Source of the DNA: Parvularia atlantis
Taxonomy: Eukaryota > Opisthokonta > Rotosphaerida
Direction of reading: 5' to 3'
Assembly (NCBI GenBank): GCA_943704415.1
Contig: CALSCO010000093.1
Span: 1 to 15,302, forward strand
DNA length: 15,302 bases
The number at the start of each line of letters is the position of its first letter. Position 1 is the stretch's first letter. The notes under the pieces were generated by a model, which saw only the letters and a list, made by a program, of their open reading frames with translations, ran no database searches and had not been told where the DNA came from. A program made the translations under genes and the position numbers. Shown in pieces: positions 1-9,681 of the stretch.

Positions 1-54
1 CTCGAGCAGCTCGGCCCCGGGCGCGTCGCCCAGCAGCGCCGTCTTCTCGTCCAT
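1..54 (-). CDS. Partial N-terminus of an unidentified protein (first 18 codons)
   Basis: Reading leftward from an ATG at 54-52 gives an open frame, MDEKTALLGDAPGAELLE, that runs off the left edge. The purine-rich bases before the ATG fit a eukaryotic start. The peptide contains EKTALL, matching the acidic dileucine pattern [D/E]xxxL[L/I]. In fungi and animals this pattern recruits AP adaptors and is common at the cytosolic N-terminus of vacuolar or endosomal membrane proteins. That role is inference from six residues. The gene would be divergent from the ABC transporter, with 163 bases between start codons. Only 18 codons are visible, so the family cannot be named and the ORF could be spurious. 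Confidence 0.4.
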   Translation of the reverse strand, partial: MDEKTALLGDAPGAELLE

Positions 55-217
55 CTTCGCGGCGGCCAGACGAGCGACGAAGCGACGACGAAAGCGACGC
101 GGTGAAGCGGTCACGCGACACGACGCGAAAATCGCGCCAACCGGTCTCCATCATGCCCGCGCAACCGAATTGTCATCTTTCCCGGCTGGTCACGTGGCGC
201 GCACGATCCGGGCCGCG
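55..217. promoter_or_regulatory. Putative bidirectional promoter between the left-edge gene and the ABC transporter
   Basis: This 163-base gap separates two divergent start codons. It holds a palindromic CACGTG (E-box type) at 191-196, 22 bases before the transporter ATG. There is no clear TATA box. A GACGA-rich stretch lies around 71-95. An ATG at 153-155 is out of frame with the transporter start and opens a reading frame running past it to a stop at 303-305. If included in the 5' leader it would act as an overlapping upstream ORF. Promoter function is inferred from position. Confidence 0.45.
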
Positions 218-3200
218 ATGTCGTCGGCCGAGCTGCAGCTGCTCAAGATGCAGCGCCGACGCGCGCTCGAGAGTCACTCGGAGGTGGCGGCGGGCCGTCT
301 GGTGACGGGTGGTGCGCGTCTGCGCGACGCGCGTGCGGATGCGCGGCACTGAGGGGCGATATGCGTGCAGACGCCGAGTACGGCCGGCCAAAGTACCTGC
401 CCAACCCGGCCACGACCGAGAGCTGCTTCTCGCGCATCACGTTCTCGTGGCTCAACCGCCTCGTGCTCATTGGCAATACGCGCGCGCTCGAGATGTACGA
501 TTTTTACGAGCTAAGGTGCGGTGCGCCCGCGCGCTTGTGCCGCACGTGCGGCTCACGCCGCGATCCAGCACCACGAGCACGGCCGGCAGCCTGTCGGCGC
601 GCATCACGGCCGCGTGGCAGCGCGAGAGCCGCAGCGCCAAGCCCAACCTGCGCCGCGTGCTGTTCCGCGTGCTCGGCTGGCCGTACTTCTTCAACCTGGC
701 CAACGGGCTGCTGTCGAGCGGCGCGCGCATCGCGCAGGCGCTGCTGCTGCGGTACATCGTGAGCGAGTTTGCGAACCCGGGTGCGACGAGCGTGTCGGTG
801 CGTGCACGATCGCGGGCAGCCGTGCGCTCAGGTACAGCGCAGATCTACCTCACGGCGATGGGCTTCACGCTCGCGTCGATCCTGCAGAGTCTGACGCAGC
901 AGCACTTTATGAACAACGTGCGTGCAGCGCTTGTGTCTCTGCTTCTGCTGATGCGCGTGCCCGTGCGCCTGCAGAACATTCACATGGGCGTGTCGGCTCG
1001 CGTCGGTGCGAGGTTCACTCGGTCGCTAGAACCGCGCGCTCACACGTCCCGGCCCACAGGCTTCATTGCGGCCATCTACCAGAAGCTGACCAAGCTGTCG
1101 ATCAGCAGCATCTCGAGCACGGGCCAAGTGGTCAACCTCGTCTCGAACGACGTGCAGCGCCTCGAGGACGCGGGCACATTCTCGGCGTTCCTCGTCACGT
1201 CTGTGGTCGAGTGCGCGATCGTCTTTGGCCTTGTGTGGAACGCCGTGCGTGCAAGCGTGCGCACATGTGCTGCTGCTGCTGCTGCTCATGGTCGGGCAGA
1301 TCGGCTTCCCGGTTGTTTTTGGGTTCGCAACGCTGTTTGTCTTCATGATGCCCGTCCAGTCGTTCTTTGCGCGCAAGTTTGGTGCGGCGCCAGACGCGCC
1401 GCCGTCGGCGCCAGCTGCTGATCGTCGCGTGCAGGCGAGATCCGCAAGAAGACGGTGACCGTGCGCGACGAGCGCATCCGCAACCTCAGCGACATCTTCA
1501 CTGGCATCCAGGTGCGCGCCGCGTCTTGCGCAGCTGCCGCCGCTGGTCTGACACCGCGGGCGTGCAGGTGCTCAAGCTTTATGCCTGGTGCGCGCTCGAC
1601 CGGGTGTGCCACTTGCAAGGCAGCTGACGACGCCGACACGCGCAGGGAGGTGCCGTTCCAGAAGCGCATCATGCAGATCCGCACGCGCGAAACGCTCCAC
1701 CTCACGCAGGCGTCGTACATGGTGCGTGCTTGTGCGTGCGGGGTCGTGCTGGTGGCCACTAACGCCGAGCGCGCAGAAAAGCGTCAACGACGCGTTCTTT
1801 GCCGCCGCGTCGCCGCTCATGACGCTGGCCACGTTTGTGCCGGTGGTGGCGCTGGGCAACCCACTGTTCGCCTCGAGCGTGTTCAGCACGATTGCGTTCT
1901 ACAACATCATTCGCTTGTCAGGTGTGTTCTCGCGAAGGTTGGCCTGGTCACACACCGCTGACGACGGTATGCGTGCGGTGCAGCTACTAACTTTATCCCA
2001 AAGGCGATCGAGGCCATGTCCGAGTCCAAGTGCGCTGCGTGTCGTGCTAGTGGCGAGCTTACTGCTGACACGCGCCGCCGTAGCATCTCACTGAACCGGC
2101 TGCAGGAGTTTCTCGCGCTGCCCGAGATGGATCCGGCCGCGAACGGCAACTTCCGCGACCGCCGACCGCAGCGCGTGCGTGCGCGCGTGTGTGGCCTGAG
2201 TGTTGGGCCGTGACTGAGTAACTTGCATGCGCGTGCAGGGCGACGTTGCCGTCACGTTCAACAGCGCGACCTTTCGCTGGCCGAGGGTGCGCCGGCAGCA
2301 GGGCGGCAAGGACCAGGTGCTCGGCGGCGCAAGAGCAGCTGCCAGGTGACTTTTGCCCCCCGCTTGCTCTGTCGCGTACGCTGCCTCACGCTTGCCGCGC
2401 GGCAGTGGCATCGAGCGTGCCAAAACCGCGTCCAACCTGTCGCCCAACATAACCGCGCCGCAGGTGCGCGTTTACGCTGAGTGTGCGCGGTTGGGCTGAC
2501 AGTGTCCACCGTGCAGCTCCTCACGGCGCAGTCGACCGTGATGGAGGCCGTCGAGCGCGACACGCTGCGCGACGTGAGCTTCTCGGCGTGCATGGGTGAG
2601 CTCGTCGCGATCGTGGGCGCCGTGGGCAGGTGCGATGATCACGCATACACTCAGCCACTGCACGCTGACGTCGGTTGCGCGCAGCGGCAAGAGCTCGCTC
2701 GCGATGAGCGTGCTGGGCGAGGTCCCGCGCCGCAGTGGCTCGATTGAGGTGTCTGGCCGCGTCGCTTACGTTGCGCAGTCGCCGTGGATCCTGTCTGGTG
2801 CGTGCATCGCTGGCTGGCCGCGCGGACGGCTGACCTCGCTGGGCAGGCACCGTGCGCGACAACATCCTCTTTGGCCAGCCGATGGACCAGGTGCGCTACG
2901 ACGCCGTGGTCGACGCGTGCGCCCTCCGCGCGGATCTGGCGCAGTTCCCGAACAGCGATCTCACGCCGATCGGCGAGCGTGGCGTGACGCTCAGCGGCGG
3001 CCAGCGCGCACGCGTGAGGCGCGCGAAGCGCCGTGGTGGGCGCGGCTGCGGCAGCTGATGCACGCGTCGGCACCAGCCTCGCGCGCGCGATCTACCTCAA
3101 TGCTGAGGTGTACGTGCTGGACGACCCGCTGTCGGCGGTGGACGCGCGCGTCAGCCGCATTCTATTTGAGCAGGCGATCCAAGGCCTGCTGCGCGACAAG

Positions 3201-6197
3201 TGCGTGCTGCTCATCACGCACCAGCTGCAGTTTGCGCGGCACTGCAACCGCGTGCTCGTGCTCGATGACGGCGTGCTCGCCGCCGACGGGCCGTACGAGG
3301 AAGTGGTGCAGCTGAGCGAGGCCAAGGTGCCGTACCTGCGCGTGCTGCGCGAGTACCAGGTGCGCTCGCCGTGCCGCCTTGGGATTGGGGGAAGTGTGCT
3401 GACGCATTGCGACGCTCAGGAGGCGAAGGGCAACGTCGATGACGCCGTGGATGCAGCCAAGGGCGAGGCGGGCGTGAAGGTGCGCAAGGCGAGCAAGTTG
3501 GAGCTCAAGCACGAGAAGAGCGCGCTGGGTCTGTGTCGTGTTGGTGCACACGCGGTGCTCTGCGCTGACAACGCACGCACAGGTATGCTCGCTGTCTCGC
3601 CGCCCAAGCCGCTATCAGCCGCGTCGACGTCGTCGGCCAAGCTGGCTGGTGGGGCGTCGTCGGGCAAGCTCGGCGTGCAGACCGAGGACCGGCAGATCGG
3701 GACGGTCACGTGGCGGGTGCGCTCGCAAGCCAGCGGCGACGCTGCGCTCAGCCTGGCGCGGCCGGTGCAGGTCTACTACGACTACTTCCGCGCCGGTGGC
3801 GGCTGGCTGGGCGGCTTTGTGATTGTGCCGCTGTTTCTCGCGATCGCGCTGCCTGTCATGGCCTCGTCCTCGTCCGACTGGTTCCTGCTGTACTGGACGC
3901 AACACGTGCGTCCATGTCTGTTGCGCTTCTGTTTCATGCTGATCGGACACGCGCGCGGCCAGCCAGCCGACGACTGGCACGTGTACGCGGGCATCTACGG
4001 CGGCCTGGTCGGCCTTTGCCTCGGGTCGGCGCTCCTGCGCGGCTTCTTCTTCTACACGGTGCTGGATGTGCGGTCTGCGCGCGGACAGCGCAGCTGACGA
4101 CACGCGCTTGTAGGTGTGCCTGCAGTCGTCCCGGCGTATGTTTGAGCAGATGCTGGACGCGGTCCTGCGCGTGCCGCACCAGTTCTTTGTCGCAAACCCG
4201 GGTGCGCGTCCGTGAAGTGTGCATTCACGCACTTGCTGACCTGACGCGGTCGCAGTGGGGCGCGTGCTCAACCGCTTCGCGAAGGATCTTGGGCTGGTGG
4301 ACGAGCTGCTGCCCATGACGGTCCTGGACTTTTCGTACTGCGCGTGCCTCATCGTCGCCATCTTTGGCATCGTCGGGTCGGTGGCGCCGTACGTGCTCAT
4401 CGCGATCCTGCCGCTGGGCATCGCCTTCATGTACCTACGCAAGTACTTTCTTGTTGCATCACGCGAAATCAAGCGGCTGGTGCGCTTGCGCGCACATCCG
4501 AGCGTGTAGCGCTCACGAGTCACACGCACGCAGGAGGCGATCTCGCGCTCGCCCATCTACTCGCACGTGTCGTCGTCGCTCGAGGGCCTGGTGACGATCC
4601 GCGCGTTCAATCTCGAGAGCCAGTTTGTGGACCAGCTCTTTGCCTACCAGGTGTGCGAGCCGTTTGTGGCTGGCTCAACGCTCATCGTGCCCGCGCCCAG
4701 GACCAGAACACGAGCATCTACTCAGCGTTCATGAACTGCTCGCGGTGGTTGGCGCTGCGCATCGGTGCGTGCGCCTGTGGCCGGTTGCGCTTGCCGCCCA
4801 CTCGCACGGCAGACATGATAACGGTCGTGTTCCTCACGCTCACGGTCTTCATCGGCGCGGGCACCCGCAACTCGCTGCCGCCGGGTTCAATCGGCCTCGC
4901 GCTCACGTACGCGCTGCAGCTGGCCGGGTACTTCCAGTGGTGCACTCGCCAGTCGACCGAGGTGTGTGCCGCAGCGCGTGTGCGTTGGCACCGGCTCACA
5001 CCGAGTTCAGGTCGAGAACCAGATGACCTCGACCGAGCGCCTGCTGTCGTACACGAAGCTGGAGCCCGAGGCGCCGCGCGTGACAGCGACGCGCCCGGCA
5101 GCAGACTGGCCGCTGCATGTGCGTTGCATTTGCCGACCTTGCGCGCACAAGTCATGACGCCGTAGCGCGCCGCCCAGGGCGAGATCATCTTCAACACGAT
5201 GACGCTAGCGTATCCCGGCGTGGCCACGCCCGTGCTGAGCGGTGCGTCTGCCGTTCTGCGGGCATGGCCCCCTCTGCTGACGCGCCACGGGCCGCGCAGA
5301 CCTGTCGCTCACGATCCGCGCGGGCGAGAAGGCCGGCGTGGTCGGGCGCTCGGGAGCGGGCAAGAGCTCGATGATCCTCTCACTCTTCCGCATCGTCGAG
5401 CCGCGCACGGCGGGCTCAGTGCTAGTGCGCCACAGCTGCGGCGATTTGCCGCTGCATGGCTGACGCGGAGACGTTTCCAGATCGACGGCGTGGACTGCTC
5501 GCAGCTCGGCGTGCACGACGTGCGCGGCAAGCTGTCGATCATCCCGCAGGCACGCACAGCTGACTGCGCAGCCGCCGCGTGCTGCTGACGGGCGGCGACG
5601 TGATGTAGGAACCATTCCTGTTTAAGGGCTCGGTGCGCTTCAACCTGGACCCGAACGACGAGTACACGGACGACGCGCTGTGGCGCGCGTTGACGTCGGT
5701 TGAGCTCAAGGCCGTGGTCGAGCGGCTGGACGGCGGGTTGGAGGCGAGCGTTCAGGAGAACGGGAGCAACTTTTCGACGGGCGAGCGCCAGCTGTTCTGT
5801 CTGGCGCGCGCGATCTTGCGCAACAGCCGCATCATCATCATGGACGAGCCGACGGCCAACATCGACGCGGGCACGGACCAGCTGATCCAGCAGTCGGTGC
5901 GCAAGCAATTTGAGGCGGCGACGGTGATCACGGTGGCCCACCGGCTGCACACGATCATCGACTACCACCGGGTCATTGTGCGTAGCGGCCGAGCTGCGCG
6001 CTTGTCAGCGCTGACAGCGTGGGGTGCAGGTACTGGACAGCGGCCGCCTGGTCGAGTATGACGCGCCGCACGTGCTGCTGCAGGACCCGGCCACCTTCTT
6101 CTCGCGCCTTGTCGAGCAGACGGGCGACGAGACGGCGACGCAGCTGCGCAGCCTCGCCGCAGACGCGTACCGTCGCCACCACAAGGCACAGGTGTGA
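218..6197 (+). CDS. ABCC-family (MRP4/ABCC4-like) full ABC transporter, 34 exons
   Basis: The spliced model gives 4170 bases (1389 aa) of a full ABC exporter, TMD1-NBD1-TMD2-NBD2, lacking the TMD0 of long MRPs. It presumably exports organic anions or drug conjugates using ATP at the plasma or vacuolar membrane. NBD1: Walker A GAVGSGKSS (about 519-527), signature LSGGQ (609-613), Walker B VYVLDD (629-634), His666. NBD2: Walker [10 protein letters not shown] (1164-1172), variant signature FSTGE (1266-1270), Walker B IIIMDE with Glu1291, His1322. NBD1 has Asp where NBD2 has the catalytic Glu, the asymmetry usual in ABCC proteins. The tail ([32 protein letters not shown]) is closest to ABCC4 as I remember it; fungal Yor1 is the alternative. 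The start is the first in-frame ATG. A poorly conserved linker at 2285-2516 is the least certain part. The family call is firm; some junctions are not. Confidence 0.9.
3019..3076 (+). other. GC-AG intron directly after the NBD1 signature motif
   Basis: The exon ends after LSGGQRARV plus two bases of the next codon, and the following exon must supply SLARAIYL, near-invariant in ABCC proteins. The only junction giving RVSLARA is AG before GCGCGCG at 3019 joined to the CAG ending at 3076. The GT at 3014-3015 lies in the wrong phase. The donor equals the local GTGCGCG consensus with T changed to C at +2. A CTGAT branch-like motif lies inside. Confidence 0.75.
5550..5608 (+). other. GC-AG intron within the NBD2 Q-loop region
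   Basis: The upstream exon ends SIIPQ and the downstream exon starts [15 protein letters not shown], matching the ABCC family Q-loop (SIIPQ-x-P). The sequence between begins CAG then GCACGCAC, ends GATGTAG, and contains CTGAC and in-frame stops. There is no GT that could serve as donor in the right phase nearby. Confidence 0.8.
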
Positions 6198-6251
6198 TCA
6201 TTATTATTGGCACCACCACCAGAGGCACAAAAAAAAAAAAGCAAAGGGCAT
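6198..6251. other. 54-base convergent intergenic spacer between the transporter and MCM7
   Basis: It lies between the transporter TGA (6195-6197) and the MCM7 TGA (6254-6252 on the minus strand). It contains short ATT and ACC triplet runs and a 12-base A run. Both mRNAs must have 3' ends here or inside the opposite gene, so overlapping 3' UTRs are expected. Confidence 0.8.
6229..6240 (+). repeat. A12 homopolymer in the convergent spacer
   Basis: Twelve consecutive A residues, one of the very few low-GC tracts in the window. Its position between two stop codons suggests a nucleosome-excluding or 3'-end-forming element for both genes. It could also be an old polyA-derived sequence, but no target-site duplication is visible. 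Confidence 0.7.
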
Positions 6252-9200
6252 TCAGTCGTGCACGAAGCGGATCGTTGTGCGGGCGCGGTTGACCATGAGC
6301 ACGTCCTGCGCGGGCGTGTCGGGGCCGGCTCACGTGGCGCGCGGGAAGGCGCACCTTATACTCGTCGAGGGCGGCGTCGAGGTCGGCCTGGCTGAAGCCG
6401 CGGCGGACGATGCGCTCGATGACGTCGTCGTAGCTGCGCGGCGCAGTGAGCAAGGGAGCACACGCCGTGGAGAACCTCCGCCCGCACCTCACGCTCTCTG
6501 CATCGTTCTCGAGTGCGAGCGTGCGCACAATCTCGTAGATCTGCGTCGTCTTGTCGAGCCCGCTGCGTGCACGGCGTAAGACCGAGCGTCGCGGGCAGCG
6601 CACGCGCGCACCGGTTCTCCTCGTCGTCATTCGTGAAGAGGGACGACTTGCTCGCGCTCGTCAGGCGCATCGCCTCCTCGATGTCGCTCCGGGCCACGAC
6701 GTTGCTGAAGCGCAGGCGCGCCTGGCCGCCGCAGCAACTCGTCAGCACCCGCGCGACGCACAGCGCGACACCGGCCGGCGCACCAGCGCCTGCGACAGCC
6801 GCACAATGCCCAGCAGCGTGCGCGCCGACGTGTACGTGAGCTCAAACTTGTCGGCCGTGTCGCCCTGGCGCATCTTGACGTAGACCTGGACGATGTAGTC
6901 GACGAGCGCGCCCTCGGGCAGGACCGGCTCGACCTGGCGTGCACGTGCGATGAAGCCGCTGTGGCGCGGCGTCAGATGAAAGAGCAAGCAGCATGCGGGC
7001 GCACCGGAACACGGCCTCCTCCACGGGCCGGTAAGCGAGCGCGGGCGCGCGCGCGTGCATGTGCACGTAGGTAACGTGCTCGGCCAGGTGCCGGTCGCGC
7101 GTCTGCTCGGGCGTGTCGAGCAGGAGGAACATCTGGGGCGTGCGTGGTCATATGAGCGAGCGCGCCGTCGGTGCTGCTGCGTCGCACCAGGTCAAAACGC
7201 GAGAGCAGCGCCGCGGGAAGGTTGATGTTTTCCAGCGGCGACTTGTGCTTGTTGTACCGGCCGTATGCCTGCGAAGCAGGGGCGGCATGAGTGCGAGTGC
7301 AGGCGCGCGTGAGAAGGCACGCACCGGGTTGGCAGCGGCCAGGACGGACGTGCGCGCGTTGAGCGTAGTCGTGATGCCGGCCTGAGTGCGTGTCGCCGAT
7401 AAGCGGCGCGCAGTCGCCGGCTGGGCAGCGCACCTTGGCGATCGAAACCGTCTGCTGCTCCATCACCTCGTGGATGGCCGTGCGGTCTGACTCGTCCATC
7501 TTGTCAAACTCGTCGATGCAACACACGCCGTTGTCGGCCAGCACGAGCGCGCCGCCCTCTGCGTGCACGCGGTCAGGATCAACGGCGCGCCAACGAGCAG
7601 CGACCGCGCACACACCGAGCACCATCTCGCTCGTAATCGGGTCGCGCGTGACCGATGCGGTCAGACCCACGCCCGACGAGCCCTTGCCGGTCGTGTAGAC
7701 GCCGCGCGGCGCGATCTTGGCGATGTACTTGAGCAGCTGCGACTTGGCCACGCCGGGGTCACCCATGAGACACATGTTGAGGTCGCCTGCGAGTGCACCG
7801 GTGTCAGCTGATGCTGGTGTACAGGTGAGAGACGCACCGCGGATCTTCATGCCGTCGCTCATCGTCTTGGTCACGCCGCCGACCAACAGCAGCAGCAGCG
7901 CCTTCTTGACATCCTCCAGGCCGTAGATTTCGGGCGCGATGGACGCGGCCAGCTTGTCGTACACCTGCGTGTCTGCGTGCGCACGCACGGCGGTTCAGTT
8001 GCGCAACCACGAGCGCTGGTGCGCACCGTGCTTGAGCGCCTCAATGCCGTCAAGGATCTCGGGCGTCAGCATAAAGTCCGAGTACTTTTTCTTGAGCTGC
8101 TCGAGCCACGTTGCCTCGAGGAATGTGTCGGCGAGAAGGCCGGCGCGCATAGCGCGGTAGCCCTGGTACGGCGTGGGCAGGAAGATCTGGCGACTCTCGC
8201 TCAGGCCAAGAAAAAACAAGCGCGCGAGAGCACACGCACGCCCGACACGGTGATGACGTCGCCCGGGTTGGCCGAGCGGGTGAGCTCGCCCGCGACGTGG
8301 ACGGTGAGCGAGCGCGGGATGTGGCCCACGGGCACCTGGTTGGACTGTGCGGCGCGCGAAGCTTGTCAGGTGCGATGCGAGCCGGGGCGGGAAGGCTCGC
8401 ACCAGCTCCTGCAGCTTGACCTCCTGGAACTTGACAAACTTGGAACCACGCGACTGCAGGAAGAGCTTGCCGGCCGAGCCGTTCTCCTTGCACGTCTTGC
8501 TCTGGCACATGAGCAGAGGCGAGAACGAGCGCGACATGACCTACGAGCGCCGGCTCAGACACGAGACGCGGCTGGCGGTCAACGCACCTCCTGGTATGTC
8601 TCGTAGCCACACTGGTCGCACGAGTAGGTGGCGACGACGAGCATGGGCTTGACCTCGGTCACGCGCGTCACGATGCCCTGCGACACGAGCGTAAACGCGA
8701 CGGCGCCAAGGAGCGCACACGCACTGTCAGCTTGACGAGGTGCCCGACGTCCTTGGCCTTGACCTCGCGCACGGCGAGCGGCTTCTCGGTCGAGCGCGCG
8801 CGGATCGTAATCTCGCTGTGCGGGGGGCGGGGCGGTTGGCGGCGAGCGAGCAAAGAAGCGGCGTTACGCACTAACGGCGCGTGAGCGTGGCCGGGAACGA
8901 CTTTGAGGCGTCCGTCCCGACCACGCCGGCGTCGGTGGGCGCCTCGGCCGACTTGTTGAGGCGCTGCTGGATGAGCACGTCGACGACGTCGTCGTTGGCG
9001 GGGGCGTGCGCGCCGGGGGCCATCGCGAGCATGACGGCGTCGGCCGCGGCGTAGAAAAGGGTGATGTAGCGGCGCGTGTTGGACTTGATCGTCGTCACGA
9101 AGGGCTCGTCGGGCTCCTCGGCCGCGCGGACTCCGTCGCGCTGCTTGCGCGGCTGCATGGCGTCGTCGTTCTTGGCCTGCTCATACTGCGCGTGCGGTTG

Positions 9201-9527
9201 AGGATGCGGGGGCGAGTGGGGGGCGAGAGGCGCACGATCTGCACGTCGTCGAGGTCGACGATGAGCTGCGAGCGCCGGCGGTCGACGATCTCTTGCTGCG
9301 ACCGAGCGCGCTTAGGCGGGATAGCATGCGCGCGCGGAGTCGACTTTGCGCGCACCAGCAGATTCTCGTACTTTGGCTGCGCCGCGTTGTCCTTGAACTC
9401 GCGGAAGAACTGGACGCACTTTTCTGGCGGCAGGGCGGCGGCGTGCGGTGAGTGTGCGGGCGTGGGAGGGGCCGCGGCCGGGGCGCGCACCGCCCTCGCT
9501 CGCGTAGACAGGCCGTGCCGCGTCCAT
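6252..9527 (-). CDS. MCM7: DNA replication licensing factor MCM7, 20 exons
   Basis: The spliced model is 2259 bases (752 aa), close to the 720-850 aa usual for MCM7, a subunit of the MCM2-7 helicase that unwinds DNA at nuclear origins. In order: an acidic segment IVDLDDVQ (about 45-54); a zinc finger C212xxC215 and C234xxxxC239; [10 protein letters not shown]; Walker A GDPGVAKS (410-417); [20 protein letters not shown] with Walker B (472-479); AAANPAYGRYN; arginine finger SRFD (542-545); and a C-terminal winged-helix segment ending [13 protein letters not shown]. The [25 protein letters not shown] and ETYQ segments and the VN-x-R-T ending identify MCM7 rather than another MCM paralogue. No key residue is missing. 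The ATG at 9527 begins a 37-base first exon. The gene runs in tandem with the USP-like gene upstream and converges on the transporter. Confidence 0.95.
6306..9490 (-). other. Intron set of MCM7 (19 introns)
   Basis: Inferred introns, in transcript order: 9424-9490, 9296-9355, 9186-9235, 8816-8871, 8678-8718, 8541-8587, 8345-8402, 8187-8239, 7973-8026, 7787-7837, 7559-7615, 7382-7433, 7269-7324, 7133-7187, 6959-7004, 6722-6783, 6563-6611, 6434-6487, 6306-6354. Lengths are 41-67 bases. Eighteen of 19 donors begin GTGCG; the other is GTGTGCG. At 8718 an upstream GTGCG in the same phase was rejected because only the later one keeps LTVRGIVTR. Conserved MCM7 sequence across nearly every junction makes this the best-supported intron set here. 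Confidence 0.88.
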
Positions 9528-9681
9528 GTTGCGCGCCAAAAGGTGTGGCACGGGGACCGAAGACGTCAGATGTGAACGTAAGCGTACGTACGTATCGGAC
9601 GACCGCGGCACAGCAAGGCGTGAACGCGCGCATGCGCACAAGACCACCACGGCGTCTGCGTGAGCGCGATCGCCCGCCTGC
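9528..9681 (-). promoter_or_regulatory. Tandem intergenic region: USP-like 3' end and MCM7 promoter
   Basis: These 154 bases separate the USP-like stop from the MCM7 start, both genes on the minus strand. The region holds an E2F-like box beside the MCM7 ATG, a palindromic GACGTC (CRE/ATF type) near 9563, and a CGTA repeat with dyad symmetry around 9583-9594. No tRNA or further ORF is evident. Confidence 0.55.
9531..9541 (-). promoter_or_regulatory. E2F-like box TTTTGGCGCGC before the MCM7 ATG
   Basis: On the minus strand TTTTGGCGCGC matches the E2F/DP consensus TTTSGCGC and ends three bases before the MCM7 ATG. MCM genes are classical G1/S targets of E2F in animals and of the analogous MBF (ACGCGT) in yeasts. 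Placement this near the start implies a very short 5' leader, or else chance in a GC-rich genome. Confidence 0.5.

Larger units (their letters stand above)
312..6029 (+). other. Intron set of the ABC transporter gene (33 introns)
   Basis: Inferred introns: 312-370, 516-568, 781-831, 918-974, 1006-1059, 1245-1299, 1382-1434, 1512-1567, 1588-1645, 1722-1776, 1922-1983, 2030-2083, 2175-2238, 2346-2405, 2464-2516, 2630-2684, 2798-2846, 3019-3076, 3360-3419, 3529-3582, 3717-3770, 3906-3962, 4068-4113, 4202-4255, 4480-4533, 4651-4700, 4765-4812, 4962-5010, 5119-5165, 5242-5299, 5419-5480, 5550-5608, 5978-6029. Lengths are 46-64 bases (mean 55). Twenty-five of 33 donors begin GTGCG. Each removal keeps the frame and restores family-like sequence across the junction. 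The exon at 1568-1587 is only 20 bases and the one at 975-1005 is 31. Least certain are 2346-2405 and 2464-2516, where the protein is not conserved. Confidence 0.8.

Noticed and set aside
309-1421. A 370-codon plus-strand open frame
   Set aside because: It fuses real transporter exons with read-through of in-frame introns. The spliced model keeps ABCC family sequence, while the extra segments are GTGCG...CAG introns.
3014-3076. A GT-AG intron using the GTGAGG at 3014
   Set aside because: It puts the downstream exon out of phase and loses the conserved SLARA segment. The GC donor five bases later restores it.
3615-4556. A 313-codon minus-strand open frame inside the transporter
   Set aside because: Antisense shadow of TMD2 exons, with no motif and no plausible start context.
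9583-9594. CGTA dyad as a specific operator
   Set aside because: Short dyads of this kind are expected in GC-rich DNA and no second copy supports a defined regulator.
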